Notes: generated from the letters alone by a model not told the origin. 64,000 nucleotides of DNA from Verrucomicrobiia bacterium (GCA_030431475.1 JAUIJD010000005.1:62001-126000); one strand, 5' to 3'; shown: positions 34,220-43,408, numbered from the stretch's first letter. Numbers and translations: made by a program.

Positions 34220-34990
34220 TCAGGGTTCGAGGACGAGGATCTCGATGTTGCGGAACTCGCAGGGGTGGCTTTCGGACTGGAGGCAGAAGTAGCCTTCCTT
34301 GATGATCTTGTCGCCGGTGAGTTCGGCGAGGGCCTTGCCCTTCTCACTGTCGTCGAACTGCGGCTCGGTGTAGCGGATGACCTCCTCGCCGTTGATCAGG
34401 TGGCGGATCGCCTTGCCGCCGCGGACCTCGACCTCGACGGTGACCCACTGCTCGCCACGGTAGGTTTCCGACTTGGCGCTGATGCAGTGCTGCTTCGCCA
34501 GCTTGCCGTCCATCACCACGTGGGTGCCGGGGGTGCAGAGGTTTCCGGTGGTGCGCTCGCCCTTCTCGAAGCCGCCGAGCAACTGAACCTCCAGCGAGGT
34601 CGGGAAGTCCTGGTCCTTGCCCATGGTCTCGGGCGATTCGCTGTGGACCATGATGCCGCTGTTGCGCTTCGCCCAGCCCGGGCCGCCCTCGAGCTGCTCG
34701 CCGGTGAAGCGGTACTCGAGGCGGAGGCGGTAGTGGGAGAACTTCTTCTCGTAGAACAGGTGGCCGTACTGCGACTCCCACTTGTCGTATTCCGAGTAGT
34801 TGACCTCGATCACGCCGTCGGTGACGCGGAAGGTGTTCTTGTAGTTCTCGCCGGCCTCGGACCCGCGGATCTTCGGAGACCAGCCGGTGAGGTCCTTGCC
34901 GTTGAAGAGCGAGACCCACTCCTCCTTCTCGGCGGAAAGGGCGGGCAGGGTGATGGCGGCGGCGAGGGCGAGGACGGAAATGGATTTCAT
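34220..34990 (-). CDS. secreted DUF1080 (3-keto-disaccharide hydrolase-like) protein
   Basis: The 256-residue product has a signal peptide (SISVLALAAAITLPALSA) and a single DUF1080 domain: EWVSLFNGKDLTGWSPK near the start, HLFYEKKFSHYRLRLEYRF, NSGIMVHSESPE, and YCLQSESHPCEFRNIEI at the end. DUF1080 is a concanavalin-like beta-jellyroll; some members cleave 3-keto-glycosides. It is very common in Verrucomicrobiota and Planctomycetota. It is probably periplasmic or extracellular and involved in glycan use. It stands alone on the minus strand. Confidence 0.88.
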   Translation of the reverse strand: MKSISVLALAAAITLPALSAEKEEWVSLFNGKDLTGWSPKIRGSEAGENYKNTFRVTDGVIEVNYSEYDKWESQYGHLFYEKKFSHYRLRLEYRFTGEQLEGGPGWAKRNSGIMVHSESPETMGKDQDFPTSLEVQLLGGFEKGERTTGNLCTPGTHVVMDGKLAKQHCISAKSETYRGEQWVTVEVEVRGGKAIRHLINGEEVIRYTEPQFDDSEKGKALAELTGDKIIKEGYFCLQSESHPCEFRNIEILVLEP

Positions 34991-35077
34991 GATGGGGCGG
35001 GAACGGGTCGGATCTGTGGGTTCTTTCGCTGGGCCCCGAGCATGGTGTTGATAGTTTCGGCGGCAAGCTCTCTCGTC

Positions 35078-35461
35078 ATGTTTTCAAGCTCACTTTCCAA
35101 CCTGCTCTGGTCGTTCTACACGCTGCTCTTCGCCGTGACTGGTATCCTCGCGGCCCACTGGCTCCATCGAGCGGGGCGGTCGGGGGCGACCGTGCTGATG
35201 CTGGCGGGGGCGTGGACGGGTGGCGTGCTGAGCCTGGGCGGCCGGGTCGGCTGGGTGCTGGCGAGCGTGCTGGGGTGGAACATCTGGTCGGGATCCTCCC
35301 AGCCCGCCTCGATGATGATCCTGCAGTCGATCAGCATGGCGGCTTCGTTGGGCAACCTCGCGCTTTTCGTTGGCCTGCTCTGGTATGCGAGGAAACGCCT
35401 CGGCGAGAACAACCGGATCGCCGAACTGGAAGCGATTCTGCAGGATCAGGGGAGGGGGTGA
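35078..35461 (+). CDS. small multi-pass membrane protein, unknown
   Basis: A 127-residue protein with three hydrophobic helices (LLWSFYTLLFAVTGILAAHW, LMLAGAWTGGVL..., ASLGNLALFVGLLWYA) and a short basic/acidic C-terminal helix (RKRLGENNRIAELEAILQDQ). The ATG at 35078 gives the best start; the longer frame upstream is antisense to the DUF1080 gene. No family is recognised. Confidence 0.6.
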   Translation: MFSSSLSNLLWSFYTLLFAVTGILAAHWLHRAGRSGATVLMLAGAWTGGVLSLGGRVGWVLASVLGWNIWSGSSQPASMMILQSISMAASLGNLALFVGLLWYARKRLGENNRIAELEAILQDQGRG

Positions 35462-35493
35462 TGCCGTCTCCAGGTTACGTCTGGACCAGGGAA

Positions 35494-35559
35494 AACCACG
35501 GAAGCCACGGAAAACACGGAAACTCAGAGTTCATTCCGTGGATTCAGTGAATTCCGTGG
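35494..35559. repeat. CCACGGAA-type short repeats, inverted halves
   Basis: The tract AACCACGGAAGCCACGGAAA followed by ACACGGAAA is made of near-octamer units. It is mirrored by TTCCGTGG copies at 35534-35559, giving an imperfect inverted arrangement. It fills most of the gap before the dprA stop. No gene lies in 35462-35649. Confidence 0.65.
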
Positions 35560-35649
35560 TTCTCTGTCTTGATCTTCGTATCGTCCAATTTCCTTTCTGA
35601 TTCGGTATGAGCCGGGGATCTCGAAATCGCCAAGGACGAAGCACCACGC

Positions 35650-36762
35650 CTATCGTTTCATGTAGCGGAAGCCGGGGAGGGCGCGGACGAGGCGCTTCAT
35701 CTCGAGCTTGAGCAGGGTGGCGGTGACGGTGGGTGCGGGGAGTCCGGTGGACTCGATGAGGCGGTCGATGCCGGACTCGGTGTCGCCGAGGGCATCGAGG
35801 ATGGCCTGTTCCTCGGCAGGGAGTTCGGGGAGGTCGGCCGGAGCGGACTCCGGGCTGGAGGGAAGAGAACGGTCCGAGGAGCTTCCGAGGGCGAGGGCGC
35901 CGAAGTCGTCGAGGAGGTCGGCGGCGTCGGTGAGCAGGGTGGCGCCGTCGCGGATGAGCCGGTGGCAGCCGGCCGAGGTGGGCTTGTCGATGGGGCCGGG
36001 GACGGCGTAGACCGGGCGTCCGTATTCGGCGGCGAGGTTGGCGGTGATGAGCGAGCCGGACCAGGCCGGGGACTCGGTGACGAGCAGGGCGCGCGACCAG
36101 GCGGCGACGATGCGGTTCCGCTGCGGGAAGGTCTGCTTGTCGGGCGCGGTGTGGAGGGGGAACTCGGAGACCACCGCACCGCGGCCGTCGGCGATCTTCT
36201 CGGCGAGCCCGAGGTTCTCGGCGGGGAAGATTTTGGCGAGGCCGGAGCCGATGACGGCGATGGTGCGGCCGTGCGTGGCGGCGAGCGCGGCTTCGTGGGC
36301 GGTGGTGTCGATGCCGCGGGCGAGGCCCGAAAGGATGGTGTGCCCGGCGTCGGCGAGCTGGAACGAGAGCTTCTTCGTACTGTTTTTCCCGTAGATGGTG
36401 GCGCGGCGGGTGCCGACGACTCCGATGGCGTGGCGGTCGCGCGGCTCGACCCGGCCCCAGACGTAGAGAAGCACGGGCGCGTCGTAGGCTTCGCGGAGGG
36501 CCGGCGGGAAGGCCTCGTCGTCGGGGGTGAGCAGCGACAGGCCGCGATCCGCGATCTCGCGCATCTCCGCGGCCGGATCGACGTGGCTCTCCCAGTTGCG
36601 GAGTCGCTCGGCGGTTTCCGGGCCGATGCCGTCGACGCGCATCAGGCGGTCCTTCGGGGCGGTCAGGACCTTCTCGGCCGAGCCGAGGGCCTCGAGCAGA
36701 CGGCGGATGCGGACCGGGCCGATCTTGGGCAGGGCGTTGAGGGCGATGAGGTGCTCGCGCAT
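35650..36762 (-). CDS. dprA: DNA processing protein DprA
   Basis: The 370-residue product begins with a helix-hairpin-helix region (LPKIGPVRIRRLLEALGSAE, then VDGIGPETAERLRNW). A Rossmann-like DprA/Smf core follows (VVGTRRATIYGKNSTKKLSF, LSGLARGIDTTAHEAAL, GSGLAKIFPAENLGLA, FPQRNRIVAAWSRALLV) and a C-terminal winged-helix module (DALGDTESGIDRLIESTGLP). DprA binds incoming single-stranded DNA and loads RecA during transformation. It begins 19 bp after the DUF2851 stop, a frequent neighbour. Presence of dprA alone does not prove competence. Confidence 0.95.
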   Translation of the reverse strand: MREHLIALNALPKIGPVRIRRLLEALGSAEKVLTAPKDRLMRVDGIGPETAERLRNWESHVDPAAEMREIADRGLSLLTPDDEAFPPALREAYDAPVLLYVWGRVEPRDRHAIGVVGTRRATIYGKNSTKKLSFQLADAGHTILSGLARGIDTTAHEAALAATHGRTIAVIGSGLAKIFPAENLGLAEKIADGRGAVVSEFPLHTAPDKQTFPQRNRIVAAWSRALLVTESPAWSGSLITANLAAEYGRPVYAVPGPIDKPTSAGCHRLIRDGATLLTDAADLLDDFGALALGSSSDRSLPSSPESAPADLPELPAEEQAILDALGDTESGIDRLIESTGLPAPTVTATLLKLEMKRLVRALPGFRYMKR

Positions 36763-36781
36763 GGGCAGTGGGGGTGTCGGG

Positions 36782-38146
36782 TCAGCGCCACTGCTCGAGC
36801 TGCTCGGGGAAGGGGCAGTCGTGGCAGTCGCTGAGGTCTTCGAGGCAGAAGTCTTGGTAGATCTGGAGCAGGGCCTGGTGGTGGGCGGCCTTCTTCAACC
36901 AGGGGGCGGCGGTGGATTCGGATCCGAAGAGGCGGATGGCGCTGCGGCGCACCTTGTCGTTGAGGGTGCCGGCGGGAAGCTGGAGATGGCTTTCCCAGTC
37001 GAAGCGCGGGTCCTCGTGGAGGGCCACCGGGGCGAGGTGGTTGATGAGCAGCTCGGCGGCCCGTGATGTTCCGAAGAGCGCGACGGGCCGCGCGCTGGCG
37101 GCGGAGGCGAGGGTGTGGCGCCGGGTCCAGAAGGGGTCTTCGAGTTCGGCGAGAAAGCGGGTCAGGGTCTTCGGGGAAAAGGGGCGGCCGAGGGCGTGGC
37201 GTCGGTAGGCGGGCCACGACCGGACCAGCGCCGCAAGGGCGGCGACGCGGCGGTGCGGGTGGTTGGCGGGGCGCTGTCCGGCGAGCTTCCAGGGGATGGG
37301 GTGGTTCGATTCCCAGCGGGCTCGGTGCTTCCACCAGGTGTCCCAGAGGCCACGGAGGTGCTCGCGGGTGTCATGCGGGGCCTTTTCGTGGAGGTCGGGA
37401 GCGAGAAAGCCAGCGGCGCCGAAAAGCAGCGCGGCCGCGGCGTCGGGATCCTCGCGCAGGGCGGGGAGCGGGAGGCGTTGGGCGAGCAGGCGCATCGCCA
37501 GTGCGTTGGCGCGGTAGCCGAGGGTCTCGGCGGTGGCCTGGAAGAGCGCGGCGTCGCGCCCGTGGGCGTCGGCGGTGCGGAGGAAGCGGGCCGACTTGAG
37601 GCCGGCACGGTACTCGGCGGCCTCCCGGAGGAGGGAGAGGACCGAGCTTTCCGGCAAGCCGGCGAGGGGGTGGAGGCAGCGTCCGGGGCGGGCAATCGCC
37701 ACCTCGCGGACCGGATGCTGGAGCACCTCGTCCAGCTGGTCGGCCGGGAGGGTGACCCGCGGAACCGCCCGGTGCTCGGACGTGCGGGTGAAGGCCGGCG
37801 GGTCGGCGGGGCGAAAGACGACGTGCAGCACGACCTCGTTGAAGGCGGGATCGGCGCCGTGGCCGTGCGCTTCCCAGTCGGAGGGCTCGAGGTCGAGCTC
37901 GATTGCGCCGGCCCGGGACTCGCCGTCGATCTCGACCGCGGCGTGGAGGAAGTCGGGCCCGGCGGTGCGGTTCCACTCGCCGAACTGGATGATCTTCACC
38001 TTGGAGCCGCCGGCGTCGGTGAAATCCCGGCCGAAGGCCCCCGCGAACCAAAGGGCCTGGAGTTCGAGTTCCGAAGGCAGGGGCGGGGCCGGGTGCTCGG
38101 CGATGCCGGCCCTGAGGCTTTCGCGCAGTTGGGAGTAGGCGCGCAT
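36782..38146 (-). CDS. DUF2851 family protein
   Basis: The 454-residue product has the family opening (LQALWFAGAFGRDFTDAGGS, then NRTAGPDFLHAAVEIDG, GAIELDLEPSDWEAHGHGAD and FNEVVLHVVF). The early D, E and K residues in this region could form a PD-(D/E)XK-like nuclease site, but this is inference. The C-terminus has a Cys cluster (CLEDLSDCHDCPFPEQ) that could bind metal. The gene lies between dprA and a TIGR03790 gene with very short gaps (19 and 4 bp), so the three are one operon. Confidence 0.85.
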   Translation of the reverse strand: MRAYSQLRESLRAGIAEHPAPPLPSELELQALWFAGAFGRDFTDAGGSKVKIIQFGEWNRTAGPDFLHAAVEIDGESRAGAIELDLEPSDWEAHGHGADPAFNEVVLHVVFRPADPPAFTRTSEHRAVPRVTLPADQLDEVLQHPVREVAIARPGRCLHPLAGLPESSVLSLLREAAEYRAGLKSARFLRTADAHGRDAALFQATAETLGYRANALAMRLLAQRLPLPALREDPDAAAALLFGAAGFLAPDLHEKAPHDTREHLRGLWDTWWKHRARWESNHPIPWKLAGQRPANHPHRRVAALAALVRSWPAYRRHALGRPFSPKTLTRFLAELEDPFWTRRHTLASAASARPVALFGTSRAAELLINHLAPVALHEDPRFDWESHLQLPAGTLNDKVRRSAIRLFGSESTAAPWLKKAAHHQALLQIYQDFCLEDLSDCHDCPFPEQLEQWR

Positions 38147-38150
38147 GGTG

Positions 38151-39731
38151 TCAGCGCTCTGGGGGAGCTTCGGCGGGGGGCGGGGGCGGCGGGTCGAGGA
38201 GATTCAGCCAGGCATCGACCGCCTTGACCTCGGGCAGCGACGAGTAGGTGGTCTTGGCCGTGCGGAGCTGGCGGATCGCGGCGGCCTTGCGATTCGACTC
38301 GCGGTCGACGCGGGCGATGTGGAGGTCCATGCGCAGCTTGTCGACGGGTTCGCGGAAGCGCGTCATTGCATCGCGGAAGAGTTGGGCGGCGCGGTCGCCC
38401 CGGCCGGCGAGGTGCAGGTGGAGTCCGACGGCTTCGAGCAGGCGTCCGTCCTCCATGCGTGCGGCGGCGGAGCGGAGCTGGGCCTCGCGTTCGGTGTCGT
38501 CGGTCGGCCAGCGCATGCGGGCGATCCGGAGCGCGCGGAAGGGCCGGTCGGCGTCGAGTTTCTTCCCCGAGCCATCGAGACGAACGAAGGGTCGGTAGAG
38601 GGGGTCGCCGAGGACCACGCCCTGCCACGACAGCGCCGGCATCGACAGGTAGCCGGCTTCGACCAGGGTGTAGCCCTCGAGGAGGTACTGGGTGAACAGG
38701 TCGAGGTGGTGGGTGAGGTGGAGGAAGGGCTCGTAGACGTTGCCGACCGTGGCGGCGGCGCCGCGGGCGAGCAGCGGGGCGCACCAGTGCTGGCCCGGAT
38801 TCCGGAGTTGGGCGGCGCTGAAGGAGTGGAGGTGGACGGCGACGGCCCCGCGCTTGAACTTGAAGGCGGGGTTCTTGAACGGACCGCTGACGTGCCAGTC
38901 GTACCAGCCGAGGTAGTAGGCGGTCTCGTCGAGGGGGAAATTGAGCGGCAGCGTGGGGTCGAAGCGGTCGATGAGGGTCGGGATGCCCTGGAGGTCGAGG
39001 CGGCTGGCGGCGGTGCGGAGCCAGCCGTCGCCCTGCGGGACCTTGTTGGCGAGGTCGACGACGCCGTAGCCCCAGAGCCCGGTCTTCTCGGTCTCGACGG
39101 CGTCGCGGATCATGCGCTCGCAGACCTTGAAGTTGTGGGCGTCGATGCGCCCGACGAGCAGCATCGGCGGCTTGGCCTCTCCGACGGTCTTGCCGGCCTT
39201 GAAGTAGGGGTTCTTCAGCGGTCCCGAAAGCGGCAGCCCTTCGGTGCCGAGCATCGCGAGTTCCGAGTCCACCGCGGCGCTGGCGGTCTCGAGCATCTCC
39301 TGCTGCTTCTCGGTGGGCGTCGGTGCCGGAGCCTCCGGGTCGCGCGGTGCCGGAGGGTGCTTGATGCGGCTCGGCACCCCGCGCATGCAGACGAGGATGC
39401 GGATCCGGGTGCTGCCGATCATCCGCTTGCCGGCGGAGTCCTTCTGGCGTCGCCACCAGCCCCGCTCGTCGAAGATCTCGACGAGCGGCTCCTGGATGAG
39501 CGTGACGTACTCGTCGCGGCTGATCTCCTCCTTGTCCGGCAGCGGGAGGCCGATGAGTTGGTTCTCGGGGATGTTCCGGAGCCCGGCGTAGGTGCGGGCG
39601 AGCTCGGCGGAGGCCTCGATGTCGCGGTTGTAGACGACGGCCACCGTGGCGGGCCGGGGCGGTTCGGGAGGCTCGGCGACGAGGGTCGCGACCAAGGGGG
39701 CGAGCAGGAACGGAGCCAGAACGCGGAGCAT
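38151..39731 (-). CDS. TIGR03790 family exported protein
   Basis: The 526-residue product has a signal peptide (RVLAPFLLAPLVATLVA) and the family's leading pattern TVAVVYNRDIEASAELARTY followed by NIPENQLIGLPLP. Other segments are VCMRGVPSRIK, GWYDWHVSGPFKNPAF and TVGNVYEPFLHLTHH, the last containing a His pair. Members are secreted and widespread in Verrucomicrobiota, Planctomycetota and related groups; function is unknown. The last about 110 residues look like TPR-type helices (SAAARMEDGRLLEAVGLHLH). It is the first gene of the TIGR03790-DUF2851-dprA operon. Confidence 0.85.
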   Translation of the reverse strand: MLRVLAPFLLAPLVATLVAEPPEPPRPATVAVVYNRDIEASAELARTYAGLRNIPENQLIGLPLPDKEEISRDEYVTLIQEPLVEIFDERGWWRRQKDSAGKRMIGSTRIRILVCMRGVPSRIKHPPAPRDPEAPAPTPTEKQQEMLETASAAVDSELAMLGTEGLPLSGPLKNPYFKAGKTVGEAKPPMLLVGRIDAHNFKVCERMIRDAVETEKTGLWGYGVVDLANKVPQGDGWLRTAASRLDLQGIPTLIDRFDPTLPLNFPLDETAYYLGWYDWHVSGPFKNPAFKFKRGAVAVHLHSFSAAQLRNPGQHWCAPLLARGAAATVGNVYEPFLHLTHHLDLFTQYLLEGYTLVEAGYLSMPALSWQGVVLGDPLYRPFVRLDGSGKKLDADRPFRALRIARMRWPTDDTEREAQLRSAAARMEDGRLLEAVGLHLHLAGRGDRAAQLFRDAMTRFREPVDKLRMDLHIARVDRESNRKAAAIRQLRTAKTTYSSLPEVKAVDAWLNLLDPPPPPPAEAPPER

Positions 39732-39767
39732 GTTCCGATGGGAAGATTTCCCGCGCCGGGATGGAAC

Positions 39768-40556
39768 CTAAAAAGCCGGCAGCCGCAGTCCGTCGTGCGC
39801 GACGTGGATGTTCGGCGGCAGACCGGCGGCGAGCGCCGCGTGGTCGTTCTCGTGGCCGAGGTGGGTGAGCCACGCCCGGGAGGCCTCGGTTTCCTCGATC
39901 ATGGCCAGGGCTTCGGTGACCGAAAGATGGGTCGGGTGAGGCTCGGGCCGGAGGGAATCGATGATGAGGATGTCGATGTTGCGGAGCAGGTCGCGGGTGG
40001 CCGGCGGGATCTGCTTCACGTCCGGGAGGTAGGCGACGGGGGGGTGTCCGGGGTGGTCGAAGAGGAAGCCGTGGGTCTCGATGCTGCCGTGGAGCACGGG
40101 CAGCGGGGTGATGTGGAGCTCGCCGAGGGCGAAGGGCCCGTCGAGCAGGACCGGGTCCGGCTTGATGTAGCCCTTGTAGACGTTCTCCGGGGAAAACGCC
40201 CACGGGAACATCTGGCGGAGGATGTCGAGCGTTTCGCGGCTGCCGTGCATCGGCAGCGGGGCGTCGCGCTTCCAGCAGAAGGCGCGCAATTCGTCGAAGC
40301 CGGCGACGTGGTCGAGGTGGGCGTGGGTGTAGAGCACGGCATCGACGCGGGTGAGTCGCTCGCGCAGCGCCTGCTCGCGGAGGTCGGGGCCGGAGTCGAC
40401 CAGCACGCTGTGGTCGCCGGCGCGGAGGTGGATGGACGAGCGGGTGCGGCGGTTGCGCGGGTCGTCGGACGTGCACACCGGGCAGTCGCAGCCGATCACC
40501 GGCACGCCGACCGAGGTGCCGGTGCCGAGAAAGGTGAGCTGGAAGGGCTCGGGCAC
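39768..40556 (-). CDS. metallo-beta-lactamase-fold hydrolase (PhnP-like)
   Basis: The 262-residue product has the MBL motif THAHLDHVAG (His78, His80, Asp82, His83) and a Cys pair near the N-terminus (CDCPVCTSDDPRNRRTR), as in PhnP-type cyclic phosphodiesterases. PVLHGSIETHGFLF and the C-terminal LTHLGHENDH provide further metal-binding His residues. GTG 40556 is the start because AGGAGG lies 8 nt upstream; the frame stays open further, but that part would be encoded by a short repeat. It is probably a phosphodiesterase; substrate unknown. Confidence 0.87.
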   Translation of the reverse strand: MPEPFQLTFLGTGTSVGVPVIGCDCPVCTSDDPRNRRTRSSIHLRAGDHSVLVDSGPDLREQALRERLTRVDAVLYTHAHLDHVAGFDELRAFCWKRDAPLPMHGSRETLDILRQMFPWAFSPENVYKGYIKPDPVLLDGPFALGELHITPLPVLHGSIETHGFLFDHPGHPPVAYLPDVKQIPPATRDLLRNIDILIIDSLRPEPHPTHLSVTEALAMIEETEASRAWLTHLGHENDHAALAAGLPPNIHVAHDGLRLPAF

Positions 40557-40574
40557 GCGGTCAGCCTCCTGCTC

Positions 40575-40603
40575 GAAGTGCCGGGTGCCAAGTGCCAACT
40601 GCC
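40575..40603. repeat. GTGCCAAG-type short repeat tract
   Basis: GAAGTGCCGGGTGCCAAG followed by TGCCAACTGCC consists of repeated TGCC words, similar to the insert in the AMP-ligase gene. It lies just upstream of the MBL start, in the gap to the divergent thrS gene. Confidence 0.5.
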
Positions 40604-40729
40604 GGGCGGACCACGGGCAACGGCCCGCGACCGGCGGGCGGGAGCGGCACGGGAAAGGGGAGCGGCGAGCGCGTCAGCCCCGCATTCGCGGTTGTAAGTC
40701 GGGCGCGGACCTGCTTTTTCCGGGGCGGC

Positions 40730-42604
40730 ATGGCCGAACGCAAGACGCTTGAAGAACGGGAACAGATGTCCGACCTGGAACGCCTGCGGCACTCGTGTGC
40801 GCACGTGATGGCGACCGCGATCCTGCGGATCTGGCCCGACGCGCAGTTCGCCTACGGCCCGCCGGTGGAGAACGGCTTCTACTACGACCTCGACATGGAG
40901 CACCGGCTGACGCCGGAGGACTTCGAGACGATCGAGAAGGAGATGCGCAAGGTGGCGAAGGAGAACCAGCGCTTCGAGCGGATCGTGATCTCGCGCGACG
41001 AAGCGAAGGCGATGGCGGAGAGCGGCCGGCTCGGCGGGCTCTCGGAGCGCCCGGGCAACCCGAGTCGCTTCAAGCTCGACCTGATCGACAAGATCCCCGA
41101 GGGCGAGGAGATCTCCTGTTTCCAGAACGGCGACTTCATCGACCTGTGTGCCGGACCCCACGTCGGTTCGACCTCGAAAACCAAGCACGCGAAGCTGATG
41201 GCGGTGTCCTCGTCCTTCTACATGGGCGACAAGGACAAGGGCCAGCTCCAGCGCGTCTACGGCACCGCCTTTCCGACGAAGGACGAGCTGATGAGCCACC
41301 TCGAGCGACTCGAGGAGGCGAAGAAGCGCGACCACCGCAAGCTCGGCCGCGAGATGGACCTGTTCCACATCGACGAGGCGGTCGGCCAGGGGCTGATCCT
41401 GTGGAAGCCGAAGGGCGGTCTGGTGCGGCGCCAGCTCCAGGATTTCATCACCGCGGAACTCGACAAGCAGGGCTACTCCCAGGTCTTCACGCCGCACATC
41501 GGCAAGCTCGACCTCTACCGGACCAGCGGCCACTTTCCCTACTATCAGGAAAGCCAGTACGCGCCCATCCCCGAGCGGGACACGCTGGAGAAGCTGGCCG
41601 ACGAGAACGCGAGCTGCGACCAGTTGATCAACGGTTTGGAGGAGGGCCAGTACGAGGGCTACCTGCTCAAGCCGATGAACTGCCCGCACCACATCAAGAT
41701 CTTCGCCAGCGAGCACCACTCGTACCGCGACCTGCCGGTGCGGCTGGCCGAGTTCGGCACGGTCTACCGCTGGGAGCAGAGCGGCGAGCTCGGCGGCATG
41801 ACACGCGTCCGCGGCTTCACTCAGGACGACGCCCACCTGTTCTGCACGCCGGACCAGGTCGCGGCCGAGATCCAGGGCTGCCTGGGGCTGGTGAAGAAGG
41901 TGCTGACGACGCTCGGCATGGAGGACTACACCGTGCGCCTGTCGCTTCGCGACCCGGACAGCGACAAATACGTCGGCTCGCCGGACAACTGGGACAAGGC
42001 CGAGGCGGCGCTGCGCGAGGCGGTCCAGTCGATCGGGGTTGACTACACCGAGGAGCTCGGTGAGGCGGCCTTCTACGGGCCGAAGATCGACTTTGTGGTG
42101 AAGGACGTGATCGGCCGCGACTGGCAGCTCGGCACCGTGCAGGTCGACTACAACCTGCCCGAGCGCTTCGAGCTCGAGTACGTGGGCGCCGACAACAAGA
42201 CGCACCGTCCGGTGATGATCCACCGGGCGCCCTTTGGTTCGCTCGAGCGTTTCACCGGCCTGCTCATCGAGCACTTCGCCGGCAAGTTCCCGACCTGGCT
42301 GGCGCCCGAGCAGGTGCGCGTGCTGCCGATCTCGGAAAAATTCGTCGAGGCCGCCGAAGCCGCGACCGCGAAGCTCGCCGACGCCGGCGTGCGGGTCTCG
42401 CTGGACCGCAGCGACGACAAGGTGGGCGCCAAGATTCGCCTTGCCCGCATGGATAGGGTCCCGTATATGCTCGTCCTAGGCGCTCGCGAGGTCGAGCAGG
42501 GGACGGTTGCCGTCCGCCACCGCGACAAAGACGACCTCGGCACCATGCCGCTTGATGATTTCATTGGAACGATACGCGAGGAAATTGAGAACCGGTCACT
42601 TTGA
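40730..42604 (+). CDS. thrS: threonyl-tRNA synthetase lacking the TGS domain
   Basis: The 624-residue product begins directly at the editing domain: His21 and His25 in LRHSCAHVMA, with Cys140 and His144 in DFIDLCAGPHV, forming the usual HxxxH/CxxxH zinc-like editing site. The class II catalytic core (KPMNCPHHIKIF, RWEQSGELGGMTRVRGFTQD, APFGSLERF) and the C-terminal anticodon-binding domain (VRVLPISEKFVEAAEAATAK) follow. The N-terminal TGS domain of about 60 residues is absent. It charges tRNA-Thr. It leads the thrS-infC-HAD operon, as in many bacteria. Confidence 0.94.
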   Translation: MAERKTLEEREQMSDLERLRHSCAHVMATAILRIWPDAQFAYGPPVENGFYYDLDMEHRLTPEDFETIEKEMRKVAKENQRFERIVISRDEAKAMAESGRLGGLSERPGNPSRFKLDLIDKIPEGEEISCFQNGDFIDLCAGPHVGSTSKTKHAKLMAVSSSFYMGDKDKGQLQRVYGTAFPTKDELMSHLERLEEAKKRDHRKLGREMDLFHIDEAVGQGLILWKPKGGLVRRQLQDFITAELDKQGYSQVFTPHIGKLDLYRTSGHFPYYQESQYAPIPERDTLEKLADENASCDQLINGLEEGQYEGYLLKPMNCPHHIKIFASEHHSYRDLPVRLAEFGTVYRWEQSGELGGMTRVRGFTQDDAHLFCTPDQVAAEIQGCLGLVKKVLTTLGMEDYTVRLSLRDPDSDKYVGSPDNWDKAEAALREAVQSIGVDYTEELGEAAFYGPKIDFVVKDVIGRDWQLGTVQVDYNLPERFELEYVGADNKTHRPVMIHRAPFGSLERFTGLLIEHFAGKFPTWLAPEQVRVLPISEKFVEAAEAATAKLADAGVRVSLDRSDDKVGAKIRLARMDRVPYMLVLGAREVEQGTVAVRHRDKDDLGTMPLDDFIGTIREEIENRSL

Positions 42605-42736
42605 GGACCGGATCCTACGCTGATGCGCCCTTTATGACGCGGCTGTCATCTTCACGTTCCTGCACCCTCTTCGTGGGAGGCCACCGGATGGATCCGGCGT
42701 CCCTCGCGTCGCATCGAAACCGAACCGACCAGAACC

Positions 42737-43408
42737 ATCGCTAAGAAAAAGAAGAAGTTCAAGAGAGCGCGGCGGGACATGACCCGCGTGAACGAACGCA
42801 TCCGCGCTCCCAAAGTCCGAGTCGTCCTTCCCGACGGCCGCCAGCTCGGCGTGATGAGCTCCCGCGAGGCCCTCGAGAAGGCCAAGCTGGTCGGACTGGA
42901 TCTGGTCGAAATCGCCGCCAAGGCGGATCCGCCGGTTTGCCGGATCATCGACTACGGCAAGTACAAGTACGAGCAGGCGAAGCTGAAGAAGCAGGAGAAG
43001 AGCGCCAAGAACGCGACCCGGATGAAGGAGATCAAGTTCCGCGTCCGGACCGAGCAGCACGATTACAACATCAAGCTCAACCGCATGGAGAACTTCCTCG
43101 AGGAAGGTCACAAGGTGCGGGTGGTGCTGCAGTTCCGCGGTCGGGAGAACGCCCACCGCGAACTGGGTTTCGACAAGCTCCAGCGGATCATCGGCGACCT
43201 CAAGACGATGGCGAACGTGGACCAGGCGCCGCGGCTGGCCGGTCGCGCGCTGGGCATGACCCTCTCTCCTCTTCCGAAGGACAAGCAGAAGCGCAACTTC
43301 CAGATGTTCCACGGCGAGCTCGTCGATGACGACGATTTCGAGGATGACGACGAGGACGAGGAAGGCGACGTCAGCAACGAGGAAGAGGCCGACGAGGCCG
43401 AAGCGTGA
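42737..43408 (+). CDS. infC: translation initiation factor IF-3, probable AUC start
   Basis: IF-3 with the usual N-domain (RVNERIRAPKVRVVLPDGRQ, GVMSSREALEKAKLVGLDLVE, CRIIDYGKYKYEQ) and C-domain (MKEIKFRVRTEQHDYNIKLN, GHKVRVVLQFRGRE). The first ATG (42779) would cut a Lys-rich stretch that reads AKKKKKFKRARRD. Translation from ATC 42737 includes it, and no ATG/GTG/TTG is in frame upstream. IF-3 genes often use AUU or AUC to allow autoregulation, so this start is preferred by inference. The C-terminus carries a long acidic extension (DDDDFEDDDEDEEGD and onward). It lies after thrS. Confidence 0.88.
   Translation: MAKKKKKFKRARRDMTRVNERIRAPKVRVVLPDGRQLGVMSSREALEKAKLVGLDLVEIAAKADPPVCRIIDYGKYKYEQAKLKKQEKSAKNATRMKEIKFRVRTEQHDYNIKLNRMENFLEEGHKVRVVLQFRGRENAHRELGFDKLQRIIGDLKTMANVDQAPRLAGRALGMTLSPLPKDKQKRNFQMFHGELVDDDDFEDDDEDEEGDVSNEEEADEAEA

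Noticed and set aside
38145-40697. An 850-codon plus-strand frame
   Set aside because: Antisense to the TIGR03790 and MBL genes; Gly/Ala/Glu/Val-rich translation without domain features.
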